Shown here one piece after another: positions 24,716 through 39,700 of a stretch of 64,000 nt of DNA. Numbering within the stretch: the first letter of the stretch is position 1; every line of letters begins with the position of its first letter. The notes beneath the pieces were generated by a model that was not told the DNA's origin, ran no database searches, and was given only the letters and a program-made list of their open reading frames with translations. The DNA comes from Gymnothorax reevesii (Eukaryota; Chordata; Actinopteri; Anguilliformes; Muraenidae), in the NCBI GenBank assembly GCA_029721435.1, contig CM056580.1:24980367-25044366 (forward strand), read 5' to 3'. The translations under genes and the position numbers were made by a program.

Positions 24716-26732
24716 GCTAGCATTAGCATGTTAGCATTAGCATTCAAACATTTATATCACTCAATTTCCATTTTACACAAGAAGGGTTGAGCTGAAATGT
24801 CATCTGATCTCATATTAACATCATAGTGGACTCGTACAGTATGAAAACGACCAGATATTAGCACTCACATTAGATCGCTAGCATTAGCATGTTAGCATTT
24901 GCATTTAAACATTTATGTCACTCAATTTCCATTTTACACAAGAAGGCTTAAAGTGAAATGCCATCTGATCTCATGTTAATATCATAGAGGACATGTTAAG
25001 CATGGAAATGACCAGATATTAGCACTTGCATTAGATCGCTAGCATTAGCATGTAAGCATTAGCATTGAAACATTATCATGACCCAATTTGCTTATTATAC
25101 AAGAAGGGTTAAGCTGAAATGTCATCTGATCTCATATTAACATCATAGTGGACTCGTACAGTATGAAAACGACCAGATATTAGCACTCACATTAGATCGC
25201 TAGCATTAGCATGTTAGCATTTGCATTCAAACATTTATATCACTCAATTTCCATTTTACACAAGAAGGGTTAAGCTGAAATGCCATCTGATCTCATGTTA
25301 ACATCATTGAGGACACGTTAAGTATGGAAATGACCAGATATTAGCACTTGCATTAGATCGCTAGCATTAGCTTTTTAGCATCAGCATGTAAGCATTAGCA
25401 TTGAAACATTAACATGACCCAATTTGCTTATTATACAAGAAGGGTTAAGCTGAAATGTCATCTGATCTCATATTAACATCATAGAGGACATGTACAGTTT
25501 GAAAATGACCAGATATTAGCACTCTTATAACATCGCTAGCATTAGCAATTTAGCATTGGCATGTTTGAATTAGCCAGTTAGCATTAGCATTCAAATATTA
25601 ACCTCACCCAATTTGCTTATTATACAAGAAGGGTTAAGCTGAAATGTCATCCGATCTCATATTAACATCATAGAGGACAGGTACAGTTTGAAAACGACCA
25701 GATATAAACACTCACATTAGATCGCTAGCATTAGCATTGTTAGCATTTGCATTCAAACATTTATGTCACTCAATTTCCATTTTACACAAGAAGGCTTAAA
25801 GTGAAATTCCATCTGATCTCATGTTAACATCATAGAGGACATGTTAAGCATGGAAATGACCAGATATTAGCACTTGCATTAGATTGCTAGCATTAGCATT
25901 TTAGCATCAGCTTGTAAGCATTAGCATTGAAACATTATCATGACCCAATTTGCTTATTATACAAGAAGGGTTAAGCTAAAATGTCATCTGATCTCATATT
26001 AACATCATAGTGGACTCGTACAGTATGAAAACGACCAGATATTAGCACTCACATTAGATCGCTAGCATTAGCATGCTAGAATTTACATTCAAACATTTAT
26101 ATCACTCAATTTCCATTTTACACAAGAAGGGTTAAGCTGAAATGCCATCTGATCTCATGTTATCATCATAGAGGACACGTTAAGTATGGAAATGACCAGA
26201 TATTAGCACTTGCATTAGATCGCTAGCATTAGCATTTTAGCATCAGCATGTAAGCAGTAGCATTGAAACATTAACATGACCCAATTTGCTAATTATACAA
26301 GAAGGGTTGAGCTGAAATGTCATCTGATCTCATATTAACATCATAGAGGACACGTACAGTATGAAAACGACCAGATTTTAGCACTCACATTAGATCGCTA
26401 GCATTAGCATGTTAGCATTTGCATTTAAACATTTATATCACTCAATTACCATTTTACACAAGAAGGCTTAAACTGAAATGCCATCTGATCTCATGTTAAC
26501 ATCATTGAGGACACTTTAAGTATGGAAATGACCAGATATTAGCACTTGCATTAGATCGCTAGCATTAGAATTTTAGCATCAGCATGTAAGCATTAGCATT
26601 GAAACATTAACATGACCCAATTTGCTTATTATACAAGAAGGGTTAAGCTGAAATGTCATCTGATCTCATATTAACATCATAGAGGACACGTACAGTATGA
26701 AAACGACCAGATTTTAGCACTCACATTAGATC
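24716..26732. repeat. Second HOR family, 2017 bp, copy 4
   Basis: Equals 17482-19498 shifted by 7234, with C at 25535 and the hairpin variant at 26061. It departs from that copy at the last monomer (26558, GAATTTTAGC as in 22847) and then continues to a type B monomer at 26733. Private mark: GAGGACACTTTAAG near 26510. Confidence 0.92.
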
Positions 26733-29700
26733 GCTAGCATTAGCATGTTAGCATTTGCATTTAAACATTTATATCACTCAATTACCATTTTACACAAGAA
26801 GGCTTAAACTGAAATGCCATCTGCTCTCATGTTAACATCATAGAGGACACGTTAAGTATGGAAATGACCAGATATTAGCACTTACATTAGATCGCTAGCA
26901 TTAGCATTTTAGCATCAGCATGTAAGCATTAGCATTGAAACATTAACATGACCCAATTTGCTTATTATACAAGAAGGGTTAAGCTGAAATGTCATCTGAT
27001 CTCATATTAACATCATAGAGGACATGTACAGTTTGAAAATGACCAGATATTAGCACTCGAATTAGATTGCTAGCATTAGCATTTTTGCATCAGTATGTTA
27101 GCATTAGCATTGATACATTAACATTACCCAATTTGCTTATTATACAAGAAGGGTTAAGCTGAAATGTCATCTGATCTCATATTAACATCATAGAGGACAA
27201 GTACAGTATGAAAACGACCAGATATTAGCACTCACATTAGATTGCTAGCATTAGCATGTTAACATTAGCATTCAAACATTTATATCACTCAATTTCCATT
27301 TTACACAAGAAGGGTTAAGCTGAAATGCCATCTGATCTCATGTTATCATCATAGAGGACACGTTAAGTATGGAAATGACCAGATATTAGCACTTGCATTA
27401 GATCGCTAGCATTAGCATTTTAGCATCAGCATGTAAGCAGTAGCATTGAAACATTAACATGACCCAATTTGCTAATTATACAAGAAGGGTTAAGCTGAAA
27501 TGTCATCTGATCTCATATTAACATCATAGAGGACACGTACAGTATGAAAATGACCAGATTTTAGCACTCACATTAGATCGCTAGCATTAGCATGTTAGCA
27601 TTTGCATTTAAACATTTATATCACTCAATTACCATTTTACACAAGAAGGCTTAAACTGAAATGCCATCTGCTCTCATGTTAACATCATAGAGGACACGTT
27701 AAGTATGGAAATGACCAGATATTAGCACTTACATTAGATCGCTAGCATTAGCATTTTAGCATCAGCATGTAAGCATTAGCATTGAAACATTAACGTGACC
27801 CAATTTGCTTATTATACAAGAAGGGTTAAGCTGAAATGTCATCTGATCTCATATTAACATCATAGAGGACATGTACAGTTTGAAAATGACCAGATATTAG
27901 CACTCGAATTAGATTGCTAGCATTAGCATTAATGCATCAGTATGTTAGCATTAGCATTGATACATTAACATCACCCAATTTGCTTATTATACAAGAAGGG
28001 TTAAGCTGAAATGTCATCTGATCTCATATTAACATGATAGAGGACACGTACAGTATGAAAACGACCAGATATTAGCACTCACATTAGATCGCTAGCATTA
28101 GCATGTTAGCATTAGTATTCAAACATTTATATCACTCAATTTCCATTTTACACAAGAAGGGTTCAGCTGAAATGCCATCTGATCTCATGTTATCATCATA
28201 GAGGACACGTTAAGTATGGAAATGACCAGATATTAGCACTTGCATTAGATCGCTAGCATTAGCATTTTAGCATCAGCATGTAAGCATTAGCATTGAAACA
28301 TTAACATGACCCAATTTGCTAATTATACAAGAAGGGTTGAGCTGAAATGTCATCTGATCTCATATTAACATCATAGAGGACACGTACAGTATGAAAACGA
28401 CCAGATTTTAGCACTCACATTAGATCGCTAGCATTAGCATGTTAGCATTTGCATTTTAACATTTATATCACTCAATTTCCATTTTACACAAGAAGGCTTA
28501 AACTGAAATGCCATCTGATCTCATGTTAACATCATAGAGGACATGTTAAGTATGGAAATGACCAGATATTAGCACTTGCATTAGATCGCTAGCATTAGCA
28601 TTTTAGCATCAGCATGTAAGCATTAGCATTGAAACATCAACATGACCCAATTTGCTTATTATACAAGAAGGGTTAAGCTGAAATGTCATCTGATCTCATA
28701 TTAACATCATAGAGGACAAGTACAGTTTGAAAATGACCAGATATTAGCACTCTTATAACATCGCTAGCATTAGCAATTTAGCATTGGCATGTTTGAATTA
28801 GCCAGTAAGCATTAGCATTCAAACATTAACCTCACCCAATTTGCTTATTATACAAGAAGGGTTAAGCTGAAATGTCATCCGATCTAATATTAACATCATA
28901 GAGGACAGGTACAGTTTGAAAACGACCAGATATAAGCACTCACATTAGATCGCTAGCATTAGCATGTTAGCATTAGCATTCAAACATTTATATCACTCAA
29001 TTTCCATTTTACACAAGAAGGGTTGAGCTGAAATGTCATCTGATCTCATATTATCATCATAGTGGACTCGTACAGTATATAAAACGACCAGATATTAGCA
29101 CTCACATTAGATCACTAGCATTAGCATGTTAGCATTTGCATTTAAACATTTATGTCACTCAATTTCCATTTTACACAAGAAGGCTTAAACTGAAATGCCA
29201 TCTGATCTCATGTTAACATCATAGAGGACATGTTAAGCATGGAAATGACCAGATATTAGCACTTGCATTAGATCGCTAGCATTAGCATTTTAGCATCAGC
29301 ATGTAAGCATTAGCATTGAAACATTATCATGACCCAATTTGCTTATTATACAAGAAGGGTTAAGCTGAAATGTCATCTGATCTCATATTAACATCATAGT
29401 GGACTCGTACAGTATGAAAACGACCAGATATTAGCACTCACATTAGATCGCTAGCATTAGCATGTTAGCATTTGCATTCAAACATTTATATCACTCAATT
29501 TCCATTTTACACAAGAAGGGTTAAGCTGAAATGCCATCTGATCTCATGTTATCATCATAGAGGACACGTTAAGTATGGAAATGAACAGATATTAGCACTT
29601 GCATTAGATCGCTAGCATTAGCATTTTAGCATCAGCATGTAAGCAGTAGCATTGAAACATTAACATGACCCAATTTGCTAAATATACAAGAAGGGTTGAG

Positions 29701-31640
29701 CTGAAATGTCATCTGATCTCATATTAACATCATAGAGGACACGTACAGTATGAAAACGACCAGATTTTAGCACTCACATTAGATCGCTAGCATTAGCATG
29801 TTAGCATTTGCATTTAAACATTTATATCACTCAATTACCATTTTACACAAGAAGGCTTAAACTGAAATGCCATCTGATCTCATGTTAACATCATTGAGGA
29901 CACGTTTAGTATGGAAATGACCAGATATTAGCACTTGCATTAGATCGCTAGCATTAGCATTTTAGCATCAGCATGTAAGCATTAGCATTGAAACATTAAC
30001 ATGACCCAATTTGCTTATTATACAAGAAGGGTTAAGCTGAAATGTCATCTGATCTCATATTAACATCATAGAGGACACGTACAGTATGAAAATGACCAGA
30101 TTTTAGCACTCACATTAGATCGCTAGCATTAGCATGTTAGCATTTGCATTTAAACATTTACATCACTCAATTACCATTTTACACAAGAAGGCTTAAACTG
30201 AAATGCCATCTGCTCTCATGTTAACATCATAGAGGACACGTTAAGTATGGAAATGACCAGATATTAGCACTTACATTAGATCGCTAGCATTAGCATTTTA
30301 GCATCAGCATGTAAGCATTAGCATTGAAACATTAACATGACCCAATTTGCTTGTTATACAAGAAGGGTTAAGCTGAAATGTCATCTGATCTCATATTAAC
30401 ATCATAGTGGACATGTACAGTTTGAAAATGACCAGATATTAGCACTCGAATTAGATTGCTAGCATTAGCATTTTTGCATCAGTATGTTAGCATTAGCATT
30501 GATACATTAACATTACCCAATTTGCTTATTATACAAGAAGGGTTAAGCTGAAATGTCATCTGATCTCATATTAACATCATAGAGGACACGTACAGTATGA
30601 AAACGACCAGATATTAGCACTCACATTATATCGCTAGCATTAGCATGTTAGCATTAGCATTCAAACATTTATATCACTCAATTTCCATTTTACACAAGAA
30701 GGGTTAAGCTGATATGCCATCTGATCTCATGTTATCATCATAGAGGACACGTTAAGTATGGAAATGACCAGATATTAGCACTTGCATTAGATCGCTAGCA
30801 TTAGCATTTTAGCATCAGCATGTAAGCAGTAGCATTGAAACATTAACATGACCCAATTTGCTAATTATACAAGAAGGGTTGAGCTGAAATGTCATCTGAT
30901 CTCATATTAACATCATAGAGGACACGTACAGTATGAAAACGACCAGATTTTAGCACTCACATTAGATTGCTAGCATTAGCATGTTAGCATTTGCATTTAA
31001 ACATTTATATCACTCAATTACCATTTTACACAAGAAGGCTTAAACTGAAATGCCATCTGATCTCATGTTAACATCATTGAGGACACGTTAAGTATGGAAA
31101 TGACCAGATATTAGCACTTGCATTAGATCGCTAGCATTAGCATTTTAGCATCAGCATGTAAGCATTAGCATTGAAACATTAACATGACCCAATTTGCTTA
31201 TTGTACAAGAAGGGTTAAGCTGAAATGTCATCTGATCTCATATTAACATCATAGAGGACACGTACAGTATGAAAATGACCAGATTTTAGCACTCACATTA
31301 GATCGCTAGCATTAGCATGTTAGCATTTGCATTCAAACATTTATATCACTCAATTTCCATTTTACACAAGAAGGGTTAAGCTGAAATGCCATCTGATCTC
31401 ATGTTAACATCATTGAGGACACGTTAAGTATGGAAATGACCAGATATTAGCACTTGCATTAGATCGCTAGCATTAGCTTTTTAGCATCAGCATGTAAGCA
31501 TTAGCATTGAAACATTAACATGACCCAATTTGCTTATTATACAAGAAGGGTTAAGCTGAAATGTCATCTGATCTCATATTAACATCATAGAGGACATGTA
31601 CAGTTTGAAAATGACCAGATATTAGCACTCTTATAACATC
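26733..31640. repeat. Mixed block of 29 monomers, 4908 bp
   Basis: Starts 26733, 26894, 27069, 27244, 27405, 27580, 27741, 27916, 28091, 28252, 28427, 28588, 28763 (C), 28952, 29114, 29275, 29450, 29611, 29786, 29947, 30122, 30283, 30458, 30633, 30794, 30969, 31130, 31305, 31466. The left part resembles the 2044-bp HOR, the middle resembles 701-2381, and 30633-31304 resembles the 1183-bp HOR. It is matched at 37909-42480 by offset 11176, up to about 31320. Confidence 0.88.
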
Positions 31641-34007
31641 GCTAGCATTAGCAATTTAGCATTGGCATGTTTGAATTAGCCAGTTAGCATTAGCATTCAA
31701 ATATTAACCTCACCCAATTTGCTTATTATACAAGAAGGGTTAAGCTGAAATGTCATCCGATCTCATATTAACATCATAGAGGACAGGTACAGTTTGAAAA
31801 TGACCAGATATAAACACTCACATTAGATCGCTAGCATTAGCATTGTTAGCATTAGCATTCAAACATTTATGTCACTCAATTTCCATTTTACACAAGAAGG
31901 CTTAAAGTGAAATTCCATCTGATCTCATGTTAACATCATAGAGGACATGTTAAGCATGGAAATGACCAGATATTAGCACTTGCATTAGATTGCTAGCATT
32001 AGCATTTTAGCATCAGCTTGTAAGCATTAGCATTGAAACATTATCATGACCCAATTTGCTTATTATACAAGAAGGGTTCAGCTAAAATGTCATCTGATCT
32101 CATATTAACATCATAGTGGACTCGTACAGTATGAAAACGACCAGATATTAGCACTCACATTAGATCGCTAGCATTAGCATGCTAGAATTTACATTCAAAC
32201 ATTTATATCACTCAATTTCCATTTTACACAAGAAGGGTTAAGCTGAAATGCCATCTGATCTCATGTTATCATCATAGAGGACACGTTAAGTATGGAAATG
32301 ACCAGATATTAGCACTTGCATTAGATCGCTAGCATTAGCATTTTAGCATCAGCATGTAAGCAGTAGCATTGAAACATTAACATGACCCAATTTGCTAATT
32401 ATACAAGAAGGGTTGAGCTGAAATGTCATCTGATCTCATATTAACATCATAGAGGACACGTACAGTATGAAAACGACCAGATTTTAGCACTCACATTAGA
32501 TCGCTAGCATTAGCATGTTAGCATTTGCATTTAAACATTTATATCACTCAATTACCATTTTACACAAGAAGGCTTAAACTGAAATGCCATCTGATCTCAT
32601 GTTAACATCATTGAGGACACGTGAAGTATGGAAATGACCAGATATTAGCACTCACATTAGATCGCTAGCATTAGCATGTTAGCATTTGCATTTAAACATT
32701 TATATCACTCAATTACCATTTTACACAAGAAGGCTTAAACTGAAATGCCATCTGATCTCATGTTAACATCATTGAGGACACGTTTAGTATGGAAATGACC
32801 AGATATTAGCACTTGCATTAGATCGCTAGCATTAGCATTTTAGCATCAGCATGTAAGCATTAGCATTGAAACATTAACATGACCCAATTTGCTTTTTATA
32901 CAAGAAGGGTTAAGCTGAAATGTCATCTGATCTCATATTAACATCATAGAGGACACGTACAGTATGAAAACGACCAGATATTAGCACTCACATTATATCG
33001 CTAGCATTAGCATGTTAGCATTAGCATTCAAACATTTATATCACTCAATTTCCATTTTAAACAAGAAGGGTTAAGCTGATATGCCATCTGATCTCATGTT
33101 ATCATCATAGAGGACACGTTAAGTATGGAAATGACCAGATATTAGCACTTGCATTAGATCGCTAGCATTAGCATTTTAGCATCAGCATGTAAGCAGTAGC
33201 ATTGAAACATTAACATGACCCAATTTGCTAATTATACAAGAAGGGTTGAGCTGAAATGTCATCTGATCTCATATTAACATCATAGAGGACACGTACAGTA
33301 TGAAAACGACCAGATTTTAGCACTCACATTAGATTGCTAGCATTAGCATGTTAGCATTTGCATTTAAACATTTATATCACTCAATTACCATTTTACACAA
33401 GAAGGCTTAAACTGAAATGCCATCTGATCTCATGTTAACATCATTGAGGACACGTTAAGTATGGAAATGACCAGATATTAGCACTTGCATTAGATCGCTA
33501 GCATTAGCATTTTAGCATCAGCATGTAAGCATTAGCATTGAAACATTAACATGACCCAATTTGCTTATTGTACAAGAAGGGTTAAGCTGAAATGTCATCT
33601 GATCTCATATTAACATCATAGAGGACACGTACAGTATGAAAATGACCAGATTTTAGCACTCACATTAGATCGCTAGCATTAGCATGTTAGCATTTGCATT
33701 CAAACATTTATATCACTCAATTTCCATTTTACACAAGAAGGGTTAAGCTGAAATGCCATCTGATCTCATGTTAACATCATTGAGGACACGTTAAGTATGG
33801 AAATGACCAGATATTAGCACTTGCATTAGATCGCTAGCATTAGCTTTTTAGCATCAGCATGTAAGCATTAGCATTGAAACATTAACATGACCCAATTTGC
33901 TTATTATACAAGAAGGGTTAAGCTGAAATGTCATCTGATCTCATATTAACATCATAGAGGACATGTACAGTTTGAAAATGACCAGATATTAGCACTCTTA
34001 TAACATC
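31641..34007. repeat. 14-mer HOR of 2367 bp starting at a type C monomer
   Basis: Lengths 189, 162, 175, 161, 175, 161, 161, 175, 161, 175, 161, 175, 161, 175. It contains the hairpin variant at 32167 and two adjacent B monomers at 32503 and 32664; the first ends with the rare GAGGACACGTGAAG. The last monomer (33833) has GCTTTTTAGC before the next C. Confidence 0.9.
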
Positions 34008-36710
34008 GCTAGCATTAGCAATTTAGCATTGGCATGTTTGAATTAGCCAGTTAGCATTAGCATTCAAATATTAACCTCACCCAATTTGCTTATTATACAA
34101 GAAGGGTTAAGCTGAAATGTCATCCGATCTCATATTAACATCATAGAGGACAGGTACAGTTTGAAAATGACCAGATATAAACACTCACATTAGATCGCTA
34201 GCATTAACATTGTTAGCATTAGCATTCAAACATTTATGTCACTCAATTTCCATTTTACACAAGAAGGCTTAAAGTGAAATTCCATCTGATCTCATGTTAA
34301 CATCATAGAGGACATGTTAAGCATGGAAATGACCAGATATTAGCACTTGCATTAGATTGCTAGCATTAGCATTTTAGCATCAGCTTGTAAGCATTAGCAT
34401 TGAAACATTATCATGACCCAATTTGCTTATTATACAAGAAGGGTTAAGCTAAAATGTCATCTGATCTCATATTAACATCATAGTGGACTCGTACAGTATG
34501 AAAACGACCAGATATTAGCACTCACATTAGATCGCTAGCATTAGCATGCTAGAATTTACATTCAAACATTTATATCACTCAATTTCCATTTTACACAAGA
34601 AGGGTTAAGCTGAAATGCCATCTGATCTCATGTTATCATCATAGAGGACACGTTAAGTATGGAAATGACCAGATATTAGCACTTGCATTAGATCGCTAGC
34701 ATTAGCATTTTAGCATCAGCATGTAAGCAGTAGCATTGAAACATTAACATGACCCAATTTGCTAATTATACAAGAAGGGTTGAGCTGAAATGTCATCTGA
34801 TCTCATATTAACATCATAGAGGACACGTACAGTATGAAAACGACCAGATTTTAGCACTCACATTAGATCGCTAGCATTAGCATGTTAGCATTTGCATTTA
34901 AACATTTATATCACTCAATTACCATTTTACACAAGAAGGCTTAAACTGAAATGCCATCTGATCTCATGTTAACATCATTGAGGACACGTGAAGTATGGAA
35001 ATGACCAGATATTAGCACTCACATTAGATCGCTAGCATTAGCATGTTAGCATTTGCATTTAAACATTTATATCACTCAATTACCATTTTACACAAGAAGG
35101 CTTAAACTGAAATGCCACCTGATCTCATGTTAACATCATTGAGGACACGTTTAGTATGGAAATGACCAGATATTAGCACTTGCATTAGATCGCTAGCATT
35201 AGCATTTTAGCATCAGCATGTAAGCATTAGCATTGAAACATTAACATGACCCAATTTGCTTTTTATACAAGAAGGGTTAAGCTGAAATGTCATCTGATCT
35301 CATATTAACATCATAGAGGACACGTACAGTATGAAAATGACCAGATTTTAGCACTCACATTAGATCGCTAGCATTAGCATGTTAGCATTTGCATTTGAAC
35401 ATTTATATCACTCAATTACCATTTTACACAAGAAGGCTTAAACTGAAATGCCATCTGCTCTCATGTTAACATCATAGAGGACACGTTAAGTATGGAAATG
35501 ACCAGATATTAGCACTTACATTAGATCGCTAGCATTAGCATTTTAGCATCAGCATGTAAGCATTAGCATTGAAACATTAACATGACCCAATTTGCTTGTT
35601 ATACAAGAAGGGTTAAGCTGAAATGTCATCTGATCTCATATTAACATCATAGTGGACATGTACAGTTTGAAAATGACCAGATATTAGCACTCGAATTAGA
35701 TTGCTAGCATTAGCATTTTTGCATCAGTATGTTAGCATTAGCATTGATACATTAACATTACCCAATTTGCTTATTATACAAGAAGGGTTAAGCTGAAATG
35801 TCATCTGATCTCATATTAACATCATAGAGGACACGTACAGTATGAAAACGACCAGATATTAGCACTCACATTATATCGCTAGCATTAGCATGTTAGCATT
35901 AGCATTCAAACATTTATATCACTCAATTTCCATTTTACACAAGAAGGGTTAAGCTGAAATGCCATCTGATCTCATGTTATCATCATAGAGGACACGTTAA
36001 GTATGGAAATGACCAGATATTAGCACTTGCATTAGATCGCTAGCATTAGCATTTTAGCATCAGCATGTAAGCAGTAGCATTGAAACATTAACATGACCCA
36101 ATTTGCTAATTATACAAGAAGGGTTGAGCTGAAATGTCATCTGATCTCATATTAACATCATAGAGGACACGTACAGTATGAAAACGACCAGATTTTAGCA
36201 CTCACATTAGATTGCTAGCATTAGCATGTTAGCATTTGCATTTAAACATTTATATCACTCAATTACCATTTTACACAAGAAGGCTTAAACTGAAATGCCA
36301 TCTGATCTCATGTTAACATCATTGAGGACACGTTAAGTATGGAAATGACCAGATATTAGCACTTGCATTAGATCGCTAGCATTAGCATTTTAGCATCAGC
36401 ATGTAAGCATTAGCATTGAAACATTAACATGACCCAATTTGCTTATTATACAAGAAGGGTTAAGCTGAAATGTCATCTGATCTCATATTAACATCATAGA
36501 GGACACGTACAGTATGAAAAAGACCAGATTTTAGCACTCACATTAGATCGCTAGCATTAGCATGTTAGCATTTGCATTCAAACATTTATATCACTCAATT
36601 TCCATTTTACACAAGAAGGGTTAAGCTGAAATGCCATCTGATCTCATATTAACATCATAGAGGACATGTACAGTTTGAAAATGACCAGATATTAGCACTC
36701 TTATAACATC
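34008..36710. repeat. 16-mer HOR of 2703 bp starting at a type C monomer
   Basis: It matches 31641-34007, including the ACACGTGAAG mark (near 34987), but has a three-monomer B-A-A' set (35367-35877, 511 bp) where the previous unit goes straight from A to B, and lacks the GCTTTTTAGC monomer at the end. The arithmetic is exact: 2367 + 511 - 175 = 2703. It ends in the chimeric monomer at 36550. Confidence 0.9.
36550..36710 (+). other. Chimeric B/A monomer at a deletion join
   Basis: It starts as type B (GCATTTGCATTCAAAC, GAAATGCCATCTGATC) and switches to a type A tail (CATATTAACATC, GGACATGTACAGTTTG) at about 36645. In the related stretch at 31305-31640 these halves belong to two successive monomers, so one monomer equivalent (175 bp) was removed. 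The exchange lies in the shared ATCTGATCTCAT to TTAACATCATAGAGG region. Confidence 0.85.
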
Positions 36711-39700
36711 GCTAGCATTAGCAATTTAGCATTGGCATGTTTGAATTAGCCAGTTAGCATTAGCATTCAAATATTAACCTCACCCAATTTGCTTATTATA
36801 CAAGAAGGGTTAAGCTGAAATGTCATCCGATCTCATATTAACATCATAGAGGACAGGTACAGTTTGAAAACGACCAGATATAAACACTCACATTAGATCG
36901 CTAGCATTAGCATTGTTAGCATTAGCATTCAAACATTTATGTCACTCAATTTCCATTTTACACAAGAAGGCTTAAAGTGAAATTCCATCTGATCTCATGT
37001 TAACATCATAGAGGACATGTTAAGCATGGAAATGACCAGATATTAGCACTTGCATTAGATTGCTAGCATTAGCATTTTAGCATCAGCTTGTAAGCATTAG
37101 CATTGAAACATTATCATGACCCAATTTGCTTATTATACAAGAAGGGTTAAGCTAAAATGTCATCTGATCTCATATTAACATCATAGTGGACTCGTACAGT
37201 ATGAAAACGACCAGATATTAGCACTCACATTAGATCGCTAGCATTAGCATGCTAGAATTTACATTCAAACATTTATATCACTCAATTTCCATTTTACACA
37301 AGAAGGGTTAAGCTGAAATGCCATCTGATCTCATGTTATCATCATAGAGGACACGTTAAGTATGGAAATGACCAGATATTAGCACTTGCATTAGATCGCT
37401 AGCATTAGCATTTTAGCATCAGCATGTAAGCAGTAGCATTGAAACATTAACATGACCCAATTTGCTAATTATACAAGAAGGGTTGAGCTGAAATGTCATC
37501 TGATCTCATATTAACATCATAGAGGACACGTACAGTATGAAAACGACCAGATTTTAGCACTCACATTAGATCGCTAGCATTAGCATGTTAGCATTTGCAT
37601 TTAAACATTTATATCACTCAATTACCATTTTACACAAGAAGGCTTAAACTGAAATGCCATCTGATCTCATGTTAACATCATTGAGGACACGTTAAGTATG
37701 GAAATGACCAGATATTAGCACTTGCATTAGATCGCTAGCATTAGAATTTTAGCATCAGCATGTAAGCATTAGCATTGAAACATTAACATGACCCAATTTG
37801 CTTATTATACAAGAAGGGTTAAGCTGAAATGTCATCTGATCTCAAATTAACATCATAGAGGACACGTACAGTATGAAAACGACCAGATTTTAGCACTCAC
37901 ATTAGATCGCTAGCATTAGCATGTTAGCATTTGCATTTAAACATTTATATCACTCAATTACCATTTTACACAAGAAGGCTTAAACTGAAATGCCATCTGC
38001 TCTCATGTTAACATCATAGAGGACACGTTAAGTATGGAAATGACCAGATATTAGCACTTACATTAGATCGCTAGCATTAGCATTTTAGCATCAGCATGTA
38101 AGCATTAGCATTGAAACATTAACATGACCCAATTTGCTTATTATACAAGAAGGGTTAAGCTGAAATGTCATCTGATCTCATATTAACATCATAGAGGACT
38201 CGTACAGTATGAAAACGACCAGATTTTAGCACTCGAATTAGATTGCTAGCATTAGCATTTTTGCATCAGTATGTTAGCATTAGCATTGATACATTAACAT
38301 TACCCAATTTGCTTATTATACAAGAAGGGTTAAGCTGAAATGTCATCTGATCTCATATTAACATCATAGAGGACACGTACAGTATGAAAACGACCAGATA
38401 TTAGCACTCACATTAGATCGCTAGCATTAGCATGTTAGCATTAGCATTCAAACATTTATATCACTCAATTTCCATTTTACACAAGAAGGGTTAAGCTGAA
38501 ATGCCATCTGATCTCATGTTATCATCATAGAGGACACGTTAAGTATGGAAATGACCAGATATTAGCACTTGCATTAGATCGCTAGCATTAGCATTTTAGC
38601 ATCAGCATGTAAGCAGTAGCATTGAAACATTAACATGACCCAATTTGCTAATTATACAAGAAGGGTTAAGCTGAAATGTCATCTGATCTCATATTAACAT
38701 CATAGAGGACACGTACAGTATGAAAACGACCAGATTTTAGCACTCACATTAGATCGCTAGCATTAGCATGTTAGCATTTGCATTTAAACATTTATATCAC
38801 TCAATTACCATTTTACACAAGAAGGCTTAAACTGAAATGCCATCTGCTCTCATGTTAACATCATAGAGGACACGTTAAGTATGGAAATGACCAGATATTA
38901 GCACTTACATTAGATCGCTAGCATTAGCATTTTAGCATCAGCATGTAAGCATTAGCATTGAAACATTAACGTGACCCAATTTGCTTTTTATACAAGAAGG
39001 GTTAAGCTGAAATGTCATCTGATCTCATATTAACATCATAGAGGACATGTACAGTTTGAAAATGACCAGATATTAGGACTCGAATTAGATTGCTAGCATT
39101 AGCATTAATGCATCAGTATGTTAGCATTAGCATTGATACATTAACATCACCCAATTTGCTTATTATACAAGAAGGGTTAAGCTGAAATGTCATCTGATCT
39201 CATATTAACATGATAGAGGACACGTACAGTATGAAAACGACCAGATATTAGCACTCACATTAGATCGCTAGCATTAGCATGTTAGCATTAGTATTCAAAC
39301 ATTTATATCACTCAATTTCCATTTTACACAAGAAGGGTTCAGCTGAAATGCCATCTGATCTCATGTTATCATCATAGAGGACACGTTAAGTATGGAAATG
39401 ACCAGATATTAGCACTTGCATTAGATCGCTAGCATTAGCATTTTAGCATCAGCATGTAAGCATTAGCATTGAAACATTAACATGACCCAATTTGCTAATT
39501 ATACAAGAAGGGTTGAGCTGAAATGTCATCTGATCTCATATTAACATCATAGAGGACACGTACAGTATGAAAACGACCATATTTTAGCACTCACATTAGA
39601 TCGCTAGCATTAGCATGTTAGCATTTGCATTTTAACATTTATATCACTCAATTTCCATTTTACACAAGAAGGCTTAAACTGAAATGCCATCTGATCTCAT

